From assembly GCA_002372505.1 (NCBI GenBank), contig DFGY01000083.1, forward strand, positions 1-11,484: 11,484 bases of DNA, in the 5' to 3' direction. Below are positions 1-6,653 of the stretch, piece by piece. The stretch is from Firmicutes bacterium UBA3738 (lineage in GTDB: Bacteria; Bacillota; Clostridia; Peptostreptococcales; Anaerovoracaceae). Each line of letters starts with the position of its first letter. Positions within the stretch are counted from its first letter, which is position 1. The notes beneath the pieces are model-generated. The model saw only the letters and a list, made by a program, of their open reading frames with translations, did no database searches and was not told where the DNA came from. The translations under genes were made by a program, and so were the position numbers.

Positions 1-1
1 T

Positions 2-1645
2 TCGGGACTGTTTGAAGAAACTGTTAAGCTCGAAAACGGGACTCGTTCCTTCTACACCTACCTCAAGTCCGGCCTGCGCTACAACCAGCCCTGCCTGGTG
101 GTGGCCCCGCCCGCCTGTGACAATATCCTGCAATGGCTGGAGGAGAGCTTCTGGCTCTCCTTCGCCGAGGAACACGATCTCTTCCTGCACATCATGATCC
201 CCGAAAACGGGGAATGGAAAGCAGACGGCAGCGACGCCGACTACATGAACAAGGTCTACATGCAGATCCAGTCCCGTCAGGCCTATGTCACCATGCAGGA
301 CAATATCTACGCCCTCGGTCTCGGCGACGGAGCGATCATTGCCAACCAGGCCGTCATGAAGATGAGCAGTGAGTGGTCCGGTCTCGCCGCTTTCGGTGAG
401 CTGAATAAGAGCGCCATGCTCAACGCCGAAGCCCTTCAGGGTACACAGAACACCGGCAAGACCGAGCTTTCCATCGACGCCGCCAAGGTGCAGGTGCCGG
501 TCTGGATGGGCTGGAAGGAGAATACCGACGCCAACGCCGACGTCTGCGCATACTGGAAAAAGCAGAACGATGCGGACATGGAGCGCTTTGCAAACGCCCT
601 CGCCGACGAAATCTACTTCCCCTCCACCGTCTGCAAATCCAGCCAGATCAACGAGGAAAAAATCTCCCAGGTGCGCGTCACCAATGGTTATACCGGCCCC
701 ATGACCCGGGAGCTTGCCGACGCGGTTTGGACCTTTCTGTCCAAGGCCTGCCGTCATCGCGGTTATGGCCACAAGATGCTGCGCAACCGCATCGACCCCG
801 ACGCCTACGGCTTTGAAAAGCACACCATGGAGCACCAGGGCTTTACCCGCCTGTGGTATGAGTATGTGCCCGAGAGCGTGAAAAAGAGCGGCGCAAAGGC
901 CCCGTTGGTGTTGTGCATGCACGGGCGCGGCGGTAGTGCAGAATCCTTCCTCAGTCTCTCCGGCATCAGCCGTGTTGCGGAGGAGCGGAATTTCATTGCC
1001 GTCATTCCCGAGTCAAGTGTCTACCAGCAGCGCCCCGGCAGCGTGCGCAATACACTTCTCTGGAACGGAGAGTACAAGGGTGAGAAAATCGACGACGTAG
1101 CCTTCCTCTTGAAGGTCGTCGAGGACGTGAAGACCCGCCGCACAATCGACGAGACCCGCGTCTACGCCTGCGGACAGTCCAGCGGCGGCATGATGACCTC
1201 GGCACTTGCCGAGCATGCTCCCAATGTCTTTGCCGCCGTGTCCCCCTGGTCCGCCCTCGTGGACCCGGATCATGATCTGGTGCTTCCGGAGAGGATCAAT
1301 CCTCGGGTGCCCTACATGTTCCTCTTCGGAGACCGCGACTGGCTGGTGGCCGATCGCGAGCACGGTGAGATGGAGTTTGGGGTCACGGCTCCCATCGCGG
1401 CCTACCTCCGAAACCTCATCAAGCTCTACGGCCTTGAGGAAAAGCCCCTGCAGTACACCTGCGGCGAGATCAGTTGGTTTGTCTACTGCAATGCCAACAA
1501 GATCCCCATGCTCACCGTTGGGCGTGTCGCGGGCATGACTCATGCCAACTATCCCCGCGAGAGCTGGATCGCTTATGATGAGTTCCTGTGCCGTTTCTCC
1601 AAGACGGCGGACGGCACCCTCTACTACATGGGCGAAAAGGTCTGA
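2..1645 (+). CDS. PHB-depolymerase/feruloyl-esterase-like protein with two alpha/beta-hydrolase domains (5' end missing)
   Basis: The frame is open from base 2, so the start lies left of the window; 547 codons are present. Numbered from the first codon seen, residues about 15-210 look like a degenerate alpha/beta-hydrolase domain and about 270-547 like an intact one. The second has an oxyanion-type MHGRGG segment, the nucleophile elbow GQSSG (Ser 393, codon at 1178), an acid candidate in LFGDRDW and a late His in GMTHANYP. This order matches LpqC/PHB-depolymerase-family esterases that cut polyester or hydroxycinnamoyl ester bonds. In the first domain the equivalent elbow reads GLGDGA, with Gly 108 where Ser should be, so it is probably a non-catalytic or binding domain. 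Any signal peptide would be off the left edge, so location is unknown. The gene is visibly GC-rich compared with the right half. Fold call is fairly sure; substrate is not. Confidence 0.8.
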   Translation, partial: SGLFEETVKLENGTRSFYTYLKSGLRYNQPCLVVAPPACDNILQWLEESFWLSFAEEHDLFLHIMIPENGEWKADGSDADYMNKVYMQIQSRQAYVTMQDNIYALGLGDGAIIANQAVMKMSSEWSGLAAFGELNKSAMLNAEALQGTQNTGKTELSIDAAKVQVPVWMGWKENTDANADVCAYWKKQNDADMERFANALADEIYFPSTVCKSSQINEEKISQVRVTNGYTGPMTRELADAVWTFLSKACRHRGYGHKMLRNRIDPDAYGFEKHTMEHQGFTRLWYEYVPESVKKSGAKAPLVLCMHGRGGSAESFLSLSGISRVAEERNFIAVIPESSVYQQRPGSVRNTLLWNGEYKGEKIDDVAFLLKVVEDVKTRRTIDETRVYACGQSSGGMMTSALAEHAPNVFAAVSPWSALVDPDHDLVLPERINPRVPYMFLFGDRDWLVADREHGEMEFGVTAPIAAYLRNLIKLYGLEEKPLQYTCGEISWFVYCNANKIPMLTVGRVAGMTHANYPRESWIAYDEFLCRFSKTADGTLYYMGEKV

Positions 1646-1660
1646 AGAATGATAAAATCG

Positions 1661-1688
1661 AATCCCCGCTTCTCTGGAGGCGGGGATT
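1661..1688 (+). terminator. GC-rich hairpin after the esterase gene
   Basis: A perfect 9-bp stem (AATCCCCGC/GCGGGGATT) around an 11-base loop starts 15 bases after the esterase stop. There is no run of T after it, only TTCTG, so it may be a weak terminator or an mRNA-stabilising 3' end. Confidence 0.45.
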
Positions 1689-1721
1689 TCTGAACAGAAA
1701 GAATATTTGCTGGAGGATATT

Positions 1722-2307
1722 ATGGATTACGCGAAAGAATCTCTTCGTCTTCACTATGAATGGAAGGGTAAACTCGAGATGGTAAACCGCGCCGCGGTTG
1801 ACTCCGCCGAGGCGCTGAGCCTTGCCTATACTCCCGGCGTCTCCGCTCCCGGTGCCGTGACGACCGATATGGTGAAGACCATGAACCACGAAGCAATTCC
1901 CAGCATTGAGCTGAGTCACTCCGGCATGTTTGCCGGCACCTATATGACTGACAAGAACAAGTCCCACGGTCTGAACCAGTGGTCCGCCGATGACGGTGTC
2001 TGTGCCGACGGCGGACCATATAAGGCTCTCACAAAAGATATGATCGACGAGATTGTCGCAGCCTACGGCCATGTGGCCGGACTCTGCAAGCGGGCAAGCT
2101 TTGAGATGGTCATGGTCCACCCAGGTCACGGCTGGCTTCTCAACCAGTTCCTGTCCCCAATGTTCAACCACCGCACCGATGAATACGGCGGCTCTACCGA
2201 GAACCGCTGCCGCCTTGCGATTGAGGTGCTGAAGGCTGTTCGCAAACGCCGTCGGCACCATCACCAAGGTCACCTACCAGGGCCATCACGCCGCACTGGA
2301 TATCTGA
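1722..2307 (+). pseudogene. Mosaic remnant: malic enzyme 5' end joined to enoate-reductase (Old Yellow Enzyme) fragments
   Basis: The ATG at 1722 follows GGAGG (1712-1716). The first ~42 residues (MDYAKESLRLHYEWKGKLE... up to LAYTPGVSAP) are the conserved N-terminus of NAD-dependent malic enzymes. Near 1845-1870 the sequence changes, and to about 2240 it reads as the flavin-barrel part of a BaiCD/2-enoate-reductase-type protein (LSHSGMFAG, then FEMVMVHPGHGWL and FNHRTDEYGGS). At about 2240-2250 the frame shifts: frame 1 from 2242 reads ANAVGTITKVTYQGHHAALDI and stops at 2305-2307. That looks like the C-terminus of the same reductase after loss of the rest of its barrel and its Fe-S/FAD/NAD part. 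Neither enzyme can work. Read straight on from 1722 there is no stop until 2780, giving a 352-codon chimera that runs into the next gene. Family calls come from recalled motifs; exact junctions need alignment. An assembly join remains possible. Confidence 0.75.
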
Positions 2308-2309
2308 CT

Positions 2310-2780
2310 ATGCTGAAAACACATTACGGAGAAACCCTGTTTCTTGTCCTGTCACTGGTTATGGGGCTCATCATGGCGGTTGCCGTGCTCCTGCTTGATG
2401 GAATAGCTCTCAATATTTCCAATGTCTTTAAAATCTGGGCGATGATCAGTCTGGTCATCATACTGGTCAGTATTTTCCTTCCATACAAAGACTGGTCGGC
2501 GGCATTTTGCCGCCGGCTGGGATTGAAGGAAGGGACGCTCGCGTGGAAACTAACTGACGGCATCATCCCTTCGCTTGTGTTGAATACCTTTAATACAGCG
2601 ATCGTTTCGGGAGTCAATATCTTTTATAACGAGGCCATTCCGGCATCGGAGCAGATGGGACTTTGGGTTCAGGGCTTCGTCCGCGACTGGCCCGTCACCT
2701 TCGTTATTTCTTATTTTGCAGCCTTTGTCGCGGAATACTGTGGGAAGCTGGCAGCGGACAAGTACGCAGGACATCATTGA
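2310..2780 (+). CDS. Small integral membrane protein, four predicted helices (DUF2798-like?)
   Basis: This 156-residue protein starts at ATG 2310, two bases after the stop of the reductase C-terminal remnant. That spacing fits translational coupling; no clear Shine-Dalgarno is visible, so in the intact locus it probably depended on the reductase. Hydrophobic stretches lie at about residues 9-31, 41-60, 87-108 and 125-145, with a basic loop (CRRLGLKEG) between helices 2 and 3. I do not recognise the family with confidence; the pattern recalls small DUF2798-type membrane proteins. The upstream chimeric frame enters it without a stop, so a fusion product is formally possible, but the ATG at 2310 is the sensible start. 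The next gene starts about 20 bases downstream, so the two were likely one operon with the reductase. Confidence 0.55.
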   Translation: MLKTHYGETLFLVLSLVMGLIMAVAVLLLDGIALNISNVFKIWAMISLVIILVSIFLPYKDWSAAFCRRLGLKEGTLAWKLTDGIIPSLVLNTFNTAIVSGVNIFYNEAIPASEQMGLWVQGFVRDWPVTFVISYFAAFVAEYCGKLAADKYAGHH

Positions 2781-2801
2781 GGAGGAGAGCTTTATGCCAA
2801 T

Positions 2802-3269
2802 ATGATTATAAAGGAAGAGAATATGATTTTGGACTTGCTTGTTCAAACAGATCCGAAAGGAATTGTTGAGCTTGAAAGCAAAGCAGGCATTGTCCGTATG
2901 ATCCCGTTTACAGGGATAGTAAGCGGTCCTCTGTTTCAGGGAATCATCGAGCCTTGTGGTGTGGATACGCAGATTACAAATGCCGCCAATGTCCGGCACA
3001 TGTCCGCGAGGTATATGCTGACCGGTACGGATCATACAGGTTCACCCTGCCATATTTATGTCCAAAATGAAGCGTGGTTCACCGATGGAGCAAGGCCTCG
3101 CCCATGGCATTCTGTTCCGACATTTATCACGGACTCCAAGGCACTGGCCCCCATCCTTCACGCAAACTCTTTCATAGGTGAAGGCATCCGTGATGATGAG
3201 GGGCTACACATCCGATTCTATAAAGCAACTCAAAAAGTTCAACAAAATCGAGTAGGAGGGGCTGAATAA
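2802..3269 (+). CDS. DUF3237 family protein with its C-terminus altered by a group II intron
   Basis: The 155-residue product has the DUF3237 pattern: VELESKAGIVRMIPFTG, then a middle with ARYMLTG, HIYVQNEAW, and a C-terminal part with FIGEGIRDDEGLHIRFYKAT. The function of the family is not established; members often lie beside flavin-dependent reductases, as here. Start choice: GGAGGAG (2781-2787) best serves ATG 2794, which opens only a three-codon cistron (ATG CCA ATA TGA). Its TGA overlaps ATG 2802 (ATGA), fitting re-initiation. ATG 2823, with AAGGA at 2811-2815, is the alternative and starts right at the domain. The domain seems complete by about 3230. Codons from 3247 to the TAA at 3267-3269 lie inside the antisense group II intron, so the last seven residues (NRVGGAE) are not native. 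Confidence 0.75.
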   Translation: MIIKEENMILDLLVQTDPKGIVELESKAGIVRMIPFTGIVSGPLFQGIIEPCGVDTQITNAANVRHMSARYMLTGTDHTGSPCHIYVQNEAWFTDGARPRPWHSVPTFITDSKALAPILHANSFIGEGIRDDEGLHIRFYKATQKVQQNRVGGAE

Positions 3270-3316
3270 GCCCCGACCTCTCACACCACCGTGCGTACCG
3301 TTCGGTACACGGCGGT
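3247..3316 (-). ncRNA. Group II intron 3' end: domains V and VI
   Basis: Read on the minus strand, 3316-3285 folds as domain V. It has an 8-bp lower helix containing a C-G-C run with a central G.U wobble, a 2-nt GC bulge, a 5-bp upper helix (GUACC/GGUAC) and a GAAC tetraloop. Next, 3282-3250 folds as domain VI: GAG/CUC, AGG/CCU and GGGGCU/AGCCCC, with one unpaired A between CCU and CUC. That A (complement of 3253) sits 7 nt from a 3' end reading CGAU, as expected for the branch point. This architecture is diagnostic of group II self-splicing introns. The 5' domains are missing from the window, so it cannot splice or move alone. The 3' splice site is inferred to be at 3247. The intron lies antisense to the DUF3237 gene. 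Confidence 0.85.
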
Positions 3317-3424
3317 TCAATCGTATAAGTGCAGAGACTCGTACCGGTCAAGGATACTGTAGTATCCGGCCTGTGCGAGTCTTTTGCTGGCTTTATAGGA
3401 AAGTGCTTTGACTATGATTAGAAC
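3317..3424 (-). pseudogene. C-terminal remnant of the group II intron reverse transcriptase/maturase
   Basis: On the minus strand an open frame ends in VKALSYKASKRLAQAGYY, then SILDRYESLHLYD and TGA at 3319-3317, directly against domain V. The intron-encoded maturase normally sits in domain IV and ends just before domain V, so position supports the call. Only about 35 codons remain before the composition turns AT-rich near 3424. No catalytic reverse-transcriptase motif is left. The identification rests mainly on position; the residue match is from memory. Confidence 0.55.
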
Positions 3425-3508
3425 ATGACATATATTCTTTTTAAAAATGGGTTGAATTTAATAAAGGGTACTTTGGAATACCGATTAGCATGAGTTATAA
3501 TCATTGTG

Positions 3509-3540
3509 ATTGTTTTCTGCTGCTGCGGGGAGAAAACAAT
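3509..3540. repeat. 10-bp inverted repeat at the 3' end of the IS91-like transposase remnant
   Basis: ATTGTTTTCT (3509-3518) and AGAAAACAAT (3531-3540) are perfect arms around a GC-rich 12-base loop. The right arm touches the transposase stop at 3541-3543. No T run follows in the transposase direction (CACAATG), which argues against a simple terminator. A subterminal hairpin at the replication-origin end of an IS91-type element is plausible. Confidence 0.5.
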
Positions 3541-4311
3541 TCATTTTGTGTGCCGTTGGTAAGAGTATCTTGCTGAATGTGCCTTCATTTTCTGATATAA
3601 AGAGGTTTTGTTTGTAGCGAGACTATCCTCTTTGTCTCGGATTTTAGTGATGGCCTTCCTATAGAGTTCTTCCAACGGTATTTTTTAAACTGAAAGTAAA
3701 GAGCTGCGAAATGCATCTCTGATCCACATTTGGCACAAATAAGAGGATCGTAACCGAAAGATTTCAGTATGGAGTTTCTCCAATCCATAAGGGATAGAGA
3801 TTTAGAAATAGGTTTATGTTTAAACTTCTTTGCATGAATTCTTGATTTACATTTACTTGCATAGAATCCGCCATATCGAATCATCTTGAAGTTCTTTTCC
3901 GGAAGGTGCATGAAAACAAGTTTTAAAAACTCAAGTACTGGTTGTTTTTACAGTAACAAGTTCTTCATCAATGGTAAAGACTATGTGACGATGTTTGACA
4001 TCAATCATTATAGATTGCATAGACTGAGCCCGCTTAAGGGAATACATAGTGCCACAGGTACTGCAAAGCTTTGAGTGACAGCTATAGGGGACATATTTAA
4101 TCTCACCGCATTTAGGACAAATATAAAAAGCGCCACCAAAATCAGGATCGCCACAGTTTATCAGACGGTCGATATTTTCCATAACAACTGGACGAGGGTG
4201 GAGTGAGTAAAGAATCTCTTCATAATGATCAATACACATTTGCTGAATGAGATTGCGTTTGAAATTCAGGGAAATAGTTTCATTTCCCAAAGGAGTCCAT
4301 TTATTGTTCAT
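3541..4311 (-). pseudogene. IS91-family transposase remnant: internal deletion plus frameshift
   Basis: The minus strand from ATG 4311 (MNNKWTPLGNE; a TTG at 4329 is an in-frame alternative) carries the N-terminal zinc-binding domain of IS91-type Y2 transposases: CPKCGEIKYVPYSCHSKLCSTCG. It runs to FTIDEEL, then drifts to a stop near 3931. A second frame starting around 3955 reads PVLEFLKLVFMHLPEKNFK, then MIRYGGFYAS and WRNSILKSFGYDPL, followed by a CxxC pair: the C-terminal part of the same family. The middle, about 170 residues in intact relatives with the HxH metal motif and catalytic tyrosine, is gone. A second frameshift lies in an A6 run (complement of about 3687-3692). After it the frame KIPLEELYRKAITKIRD resumes and ends at 3541. 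It cannot transpose by itself. Its low GC differs from the flanks on the left. Confidence 0.8.
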
Positions 4312-4349
4312 GTTTATATTATGAAACAAAAGTGGAGGAAAGGAAACTA

Positions 4350-4374
4350 AAACCCCTCAAAGACTGAGGGGTTT
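4350..4374 (-). terminator. Strong hairpin, probable terminator for gntR (minus strand)
   Basis: The arms are a perfect 10-bp stem (AAACCCCTCA/TGAGGGGTTT) with a 5-base loop. On the minus strand it is followed by TAGTTTCCTTT, a moderate U-rich tail, about 65-90 bases past the gntR stop. It also lies just upstream of the transposase start, so it may mark or fall within that element's end. Confidence 0.6.
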
Positions 4375-4384
4375 GGGGAGGTTG

Positions 4385-4418
4385 AAGATGCCCGCGCTTT
4401 TAAAGGGCATTTTCTTGT
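4385..4418 (+). terminator. Hairpin with T-rich tail on the plus strand
   Basis: ATGCCC (4388-4393) pairs with GGGCAT (4405-4410), extended by AAG/TTT pairs. TTTTCTTGTTT follows on the plus strand, so it best terminates transcription coming from the left. It could block readthrough from the mobile-element region into the convergent gntR gene. Confidence 0.5.
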
Positions 4419-4438
4419 TTAATTTAATGCCGGGCCTC

Positions 4439-5092
4439 TCAGGCTTCTGATGTGAAAAACATGGTTGCACCGCCAAAGTCGCTGAGATCAGCTCTGAGCG
4501 CTGCTAATGCCGTATCTATATTTCCCTTTTTCAGATTGCCCAGGATCTCGATGTGATGCTTTGTGTCCATTGAGAACATAATGTCTACATTGGGATTCCA
4601 GTAGAACTGTGCATAGGCGCGCTTCAGTCGTACCATGCACTGCTTCAGCTGGTCTGTGACATATTTGTTTCCGCAGCTCTGGACCAGTTTGATATGAAAA
4701 CTTATATTATACTCGAAGTGGGTTCTGGCATCCGTATCGTTTATCTTGCACAGCTGATCCAGACGTTCCAGTTCTTCGAAGTCTTCCTCAGTTATGTTCT
4801 TATAGCGTTCCCGAAGTATTCCGCCTTCTATTGCCATTCTGAACTGAAGCATCTCAAAGATATCTTCCTTTGTGAGCCGTATGACCTCATATCCGTAGCG
4901 GGGAATGTTTTTCAGAACCCCATCGGCACATAACGAAAGCAGCGCCTCACGAACAGGTGATTTGCTGCAGTTATACTTTTCTATCAATGTTTTTTCATTA
5001 AGAACATCACCGGGCGCATAGACCGATGAGTAGATATCCTCCAGTATCGAGTTATAAACAAATTCTTTTAAATTAGATGGTTTACCTTCCAT
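4439..5092 (-). CDS. GntR-family transcriptional regulator, FadR/FCD subfamily
   Basis: The protein has 217 residues, usual for the FCD subgroup. The winged helix-turn-helix spans about residues 8-72, with the recognition segment around NEKTLIEKYNCSKSPVREAL. The effector-binding all-helical FCD domain covers about 78-205 (FRMAIEG, SFHIKLVQSCGN, KHHIEIL). In the usual FCD metal site Asp and three His act together. Here the position before FH is Asn (NISFH) and the late His position reads LRADL, so only part of the site is kept; the ligand may bind differently. The start ATG 5092 has AGGGG about 7 bases upstream. It is transcribed away from the cysteine desulfidase gene, across a 212-base gap holding two palindromes, so it probably controls that gene and itself. 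A cysteine- or serine-related effector is inference from context. Confidence 0.88.
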   Translation of the reverse strand: MEGKPSNLKEFVYNSILEDIYSSVYAPGDVLNEKTLIEKYNCSKSPVREALLSLCADGVLKNIPRYGYEVIRLTKEDIFEMLQFRMAIEGGILRERYKNITEEDFEELERLDQLCKINDTDARTHFEYNISFHIKLVQSCGNKYVTDQLKQCMVRLKRAYAQFYWNPNVDIMFSMDTKHHIEILGNLKKGNIDTALAALRADLSDFGGATMFFTSEA

Positions 5093-5167
5093 ATAATCCC
5101 CTGTTTGAAAAAGTATAGAATGATATGAGTGTCAAAGGTATCTGCCACTCACTGATAGCATTACGGC

Positions 5168-5188
5168 GTACATTCGTGTGCAATGTAC
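5168..5188. promoter_or_regulatory. Inverted repeat in the gntR-cyuA gap, candidate operator (copy 1)
   Basis: GTACATT and AATGTAC are perfect 7-bp arms around CGTGTGC. The minus-strand core ATTGCACACGAATGT (5184-5170) recurs at 6776-6790, ahead of the symporter gene. The element lies between the two divergent genes, 76 bases from the gntR start. FCD regulators bind short palindromes, so this is a candidate site for the adjacent regulator. Binding is inference. Confidence 0.5.
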
Positions 5189-5238
5189 AGCATAGAATAC
5201 GATTACAATTTTAACCTCTGATTTTCGGGTTGACAAGT

Positions 5239-5267
5239 TTGACAGCTGATAATATCAGTGATAATAT
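5239..5267 (+). promoter_or_regulatory. SigA-type promoter for the cysteine desulfidase gene
   Basis: TTGACA (5239-5244), a 17-base spacer, and TAATAT (5262-5267) are one base from consensus overall. Transcription would start near 5274, leaving a leader of about 30 bases to ATG 5305. A second TTGACA at 5230-5235 has no well-spaced -10. Confidence 0.8.
5246..5258. promoter_or_regulatory. Palindrome inside the promoter spacer, candidate repressor operator
   Basis: CTGATA-A-TATCAG has perfect 6-bp arms about one central base and lies wholly between the -35 and -10 boxes. A protein bound here would block RNA polymerase. The neighbouring GntR-family regulator is the obvious candidate; no binding data are available from sequence. 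Confidence 0.55.
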
Positions 5268-5304
5268 TAATAATGTGAACAGCAATATGCTTTGGGAGGT
5301 AATT

Positions 5305-6618
5305 ATGGCAGAGAAAAAACTCAGTAAAGAACTGATGGATAATTATACAGATATACTTCGAAACGAACTGATACCTGCTATGGGATGTACAGAGCCTATC
5401 GCGATTGCCTATGCTGCGGCTATGTCAAGAAAGATACTTGATGATGAGCCTGTACATATCACCATTAATTGCTCCGGCAACATGATAAAGAATGTAAAGG
5501 GAGTAAAGGTTCCGAATTCAGGCGGACAGAGAGGTATCGAGGTTGCGGCGACTCTCGGTGTTGTAGGCGGAGATCCGGATAAGAAGCTTGAGGTTATCGC
5601 AGGAGTAACTGACGAAGACAGAGATAAGACCAGACAGCTGGTAGCGGAGAAGTTCTGTGACTGTAATTACGTGGAGAACGTTCCTAATCTCTATATTCAG
5701 GCGATCATAAAGGGAAGGGCTCATGATGCCGAGGTGATCATTTCCGAGCATCATACAGACATATCTCTTATTAAAAGGGATGGTGAGACACTTCTTGAGT
5801 CCGGTGTAAAGAATGAGTACTCGGAGACCATACGCAGCGGTGACAGAAGTCTCATGAGTCTCGAGGGGCTTTTGGACTATGCAAATCAGGTAGACTTAAA
5901 TGAAGTCAGGGATATGATGAACCGTCAGATAGAGATGAATTCAGCCATATCCCAGGAAGGTCTCGACAATCCATGGGGAGCAAGTGTAGGTAAGACCATA
6001 CTTGAAGCCTATGGGCGTGATGTCAGGTCCTGTGCATGTGCTGCAGCGGCAGCAGGTTCTGACGCCAGAATGTCCGGATGTCCGATGCCTGTAGTCATCA
6101 ACTCAGGTTCAGGCAATCAGGGAATCACAGTCACCATGCCGGTAGTGATATATGCAAAGGAACTTTGTATTTCCGAAGAAAAGCGTATGCGTGCGCTGCT
6201 CATCTCAAATCTTGTGTCCATATACATTAAGCACTATATCGGTGCGCTGTCAGCATTCTGCGGCGCGGTAAGTGCCTCCTGTGGTGCCGGCGCGGCTATA
6301 ACCTATATGAGCGGCGGAGATTATGCCCATATCGCCAAGACCATAACCAACACACTTGCCAATGTGGGCGGCATCGTATGTGATGGTGCAAAGCCAAGCT
6401 GTGCAGCCAAGATCGCTGCTTCTGTCAATGCAGCCATACTTGCACACTATATGAGCATGAATGATAAGTCATTCCAGCCGGGTGAAGGAATAGTTGAGGA
6501 TGATGTAGAAGAGACCATCAAGAACATGGGCTATATCGGAAAGGTTGGAATGCAGCCTACAGACAAGGAAATACTGAATGTCATGACAGACAAGGTCGAT
6601 GTCAGCGCATGTCTGTAA
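5305..6618 (+). CDS. cyuA: L-cysteine desulfidase, CyuA/UPF0597 (serine dehydratase alpha-like) family
   Basis: The 437-residue protein starts at ATG 5305 behind GGGAGG (5294-5299); an in-frame TTG at 5230 overlaps the promoter and is rejected. Family members carry an oxygen-sensitive [4Fe-4S] cluster and convert L-cysteine to pyruvate, sulfide and ammonia. Visible marks: the near-N-terminal Cys in MGCTEPIA (C28), GCPMPV (C259), GSGNQG, and C319, C359 and C366. Spacing C319-40-C359-7-C366 equals that recalled for the cluster ligands of the archaeal enzyme (C282, C322, C329), and C28 matches its catalytic C25. All key cysteines are therefore present and an active enzyme is expected. It would be cytoplasmic. 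A related role on L-serine cannot be excluded. The divergent GntR gene and its promoter palindrome suggest induction; the symporter downstream suggests substrate uptake. Confidence 0.88.
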   Translation: MAEKKLSKELMDNYTDILRNELIPAMGCTEPIAIAYAAAMSRKILDDEPVHITINCSGNMIKNVKGVKVPNSGGQRGIEVAATLGVVGGDPDKKLEVIAGVTDEDRDKTRQLVAEKFCDCNYVENVPNLYIQAIIKGRAHDAEVIISEHHTDISLIKRDGETLLESGVKNEYSETIRSGDRSLMSLEGLLDYANQVDLNEVRDMMNRQIEMNSAISQEGLDNPWGASVGKTILEAYGRDVRSCACAAAAAGSDARMSGCPMPVVINSGSGNQGITVTMPVVIYAKELCISEEKRMRALLISNLVSIYIKHYIGALSAFCGAVSASCGAGAAITYMSGGDYAHIAKTITNTLANVGGIVCDGAKPSCAAKIAASVNAAILAHYMSMNDKSFQPGEGIVEDDVEETIKNMGYIGKVGMQPTDKEILNVMTDKVDVSACL

Positions 6619-6653
6619 AGTAAAGCAGCGATGCATGTCATGATATGATGTAA

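Noticed and set aside
98..100. GTG at 98 as the start of the esterase
   Set aside because: The frame is open to the left edge and the residues before GTG continue the hydrolase-like pattern, so this is an internal valine.
1013..1543. 176-codon minus-strand open frame under the esterase gene
   Set aside because: It is antisense to a clear hydrolase with intact motifs, in GC-rich DNA where shadow frames are common. It has no recognisable domain and no ribosome binding site.
1512..2273. 253-codon minus-strand open frame spanning the esterase end and the mosaic pseudogene
   Set aside because: The plus strand there encodes recognisable malic-enzyme and enoate-reductase segments; the minus translation shows no family pattern.
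2550..3035. 161-codon minus-strand open frame
   Set aside because: It is antisense to the membrane protein and DUF3237 genes, both of which have sensible composition and ribosome binding sites.
4694..4933. 79-codon plus-strand open frame inside gntR
   Set aside because: It is a shadow of the GntR-family gene on the other strand, with no ribosome binding site or family pattern.
5112..5135. Minus-strand gntR promoter made of TTGACA (5135-5130) and TATACT (5117-5112)
   Set aside because: Both boxes look good but the spacing is only 12 bases, too short for a SigA promoter. TATACT alone may still be the -10 box.
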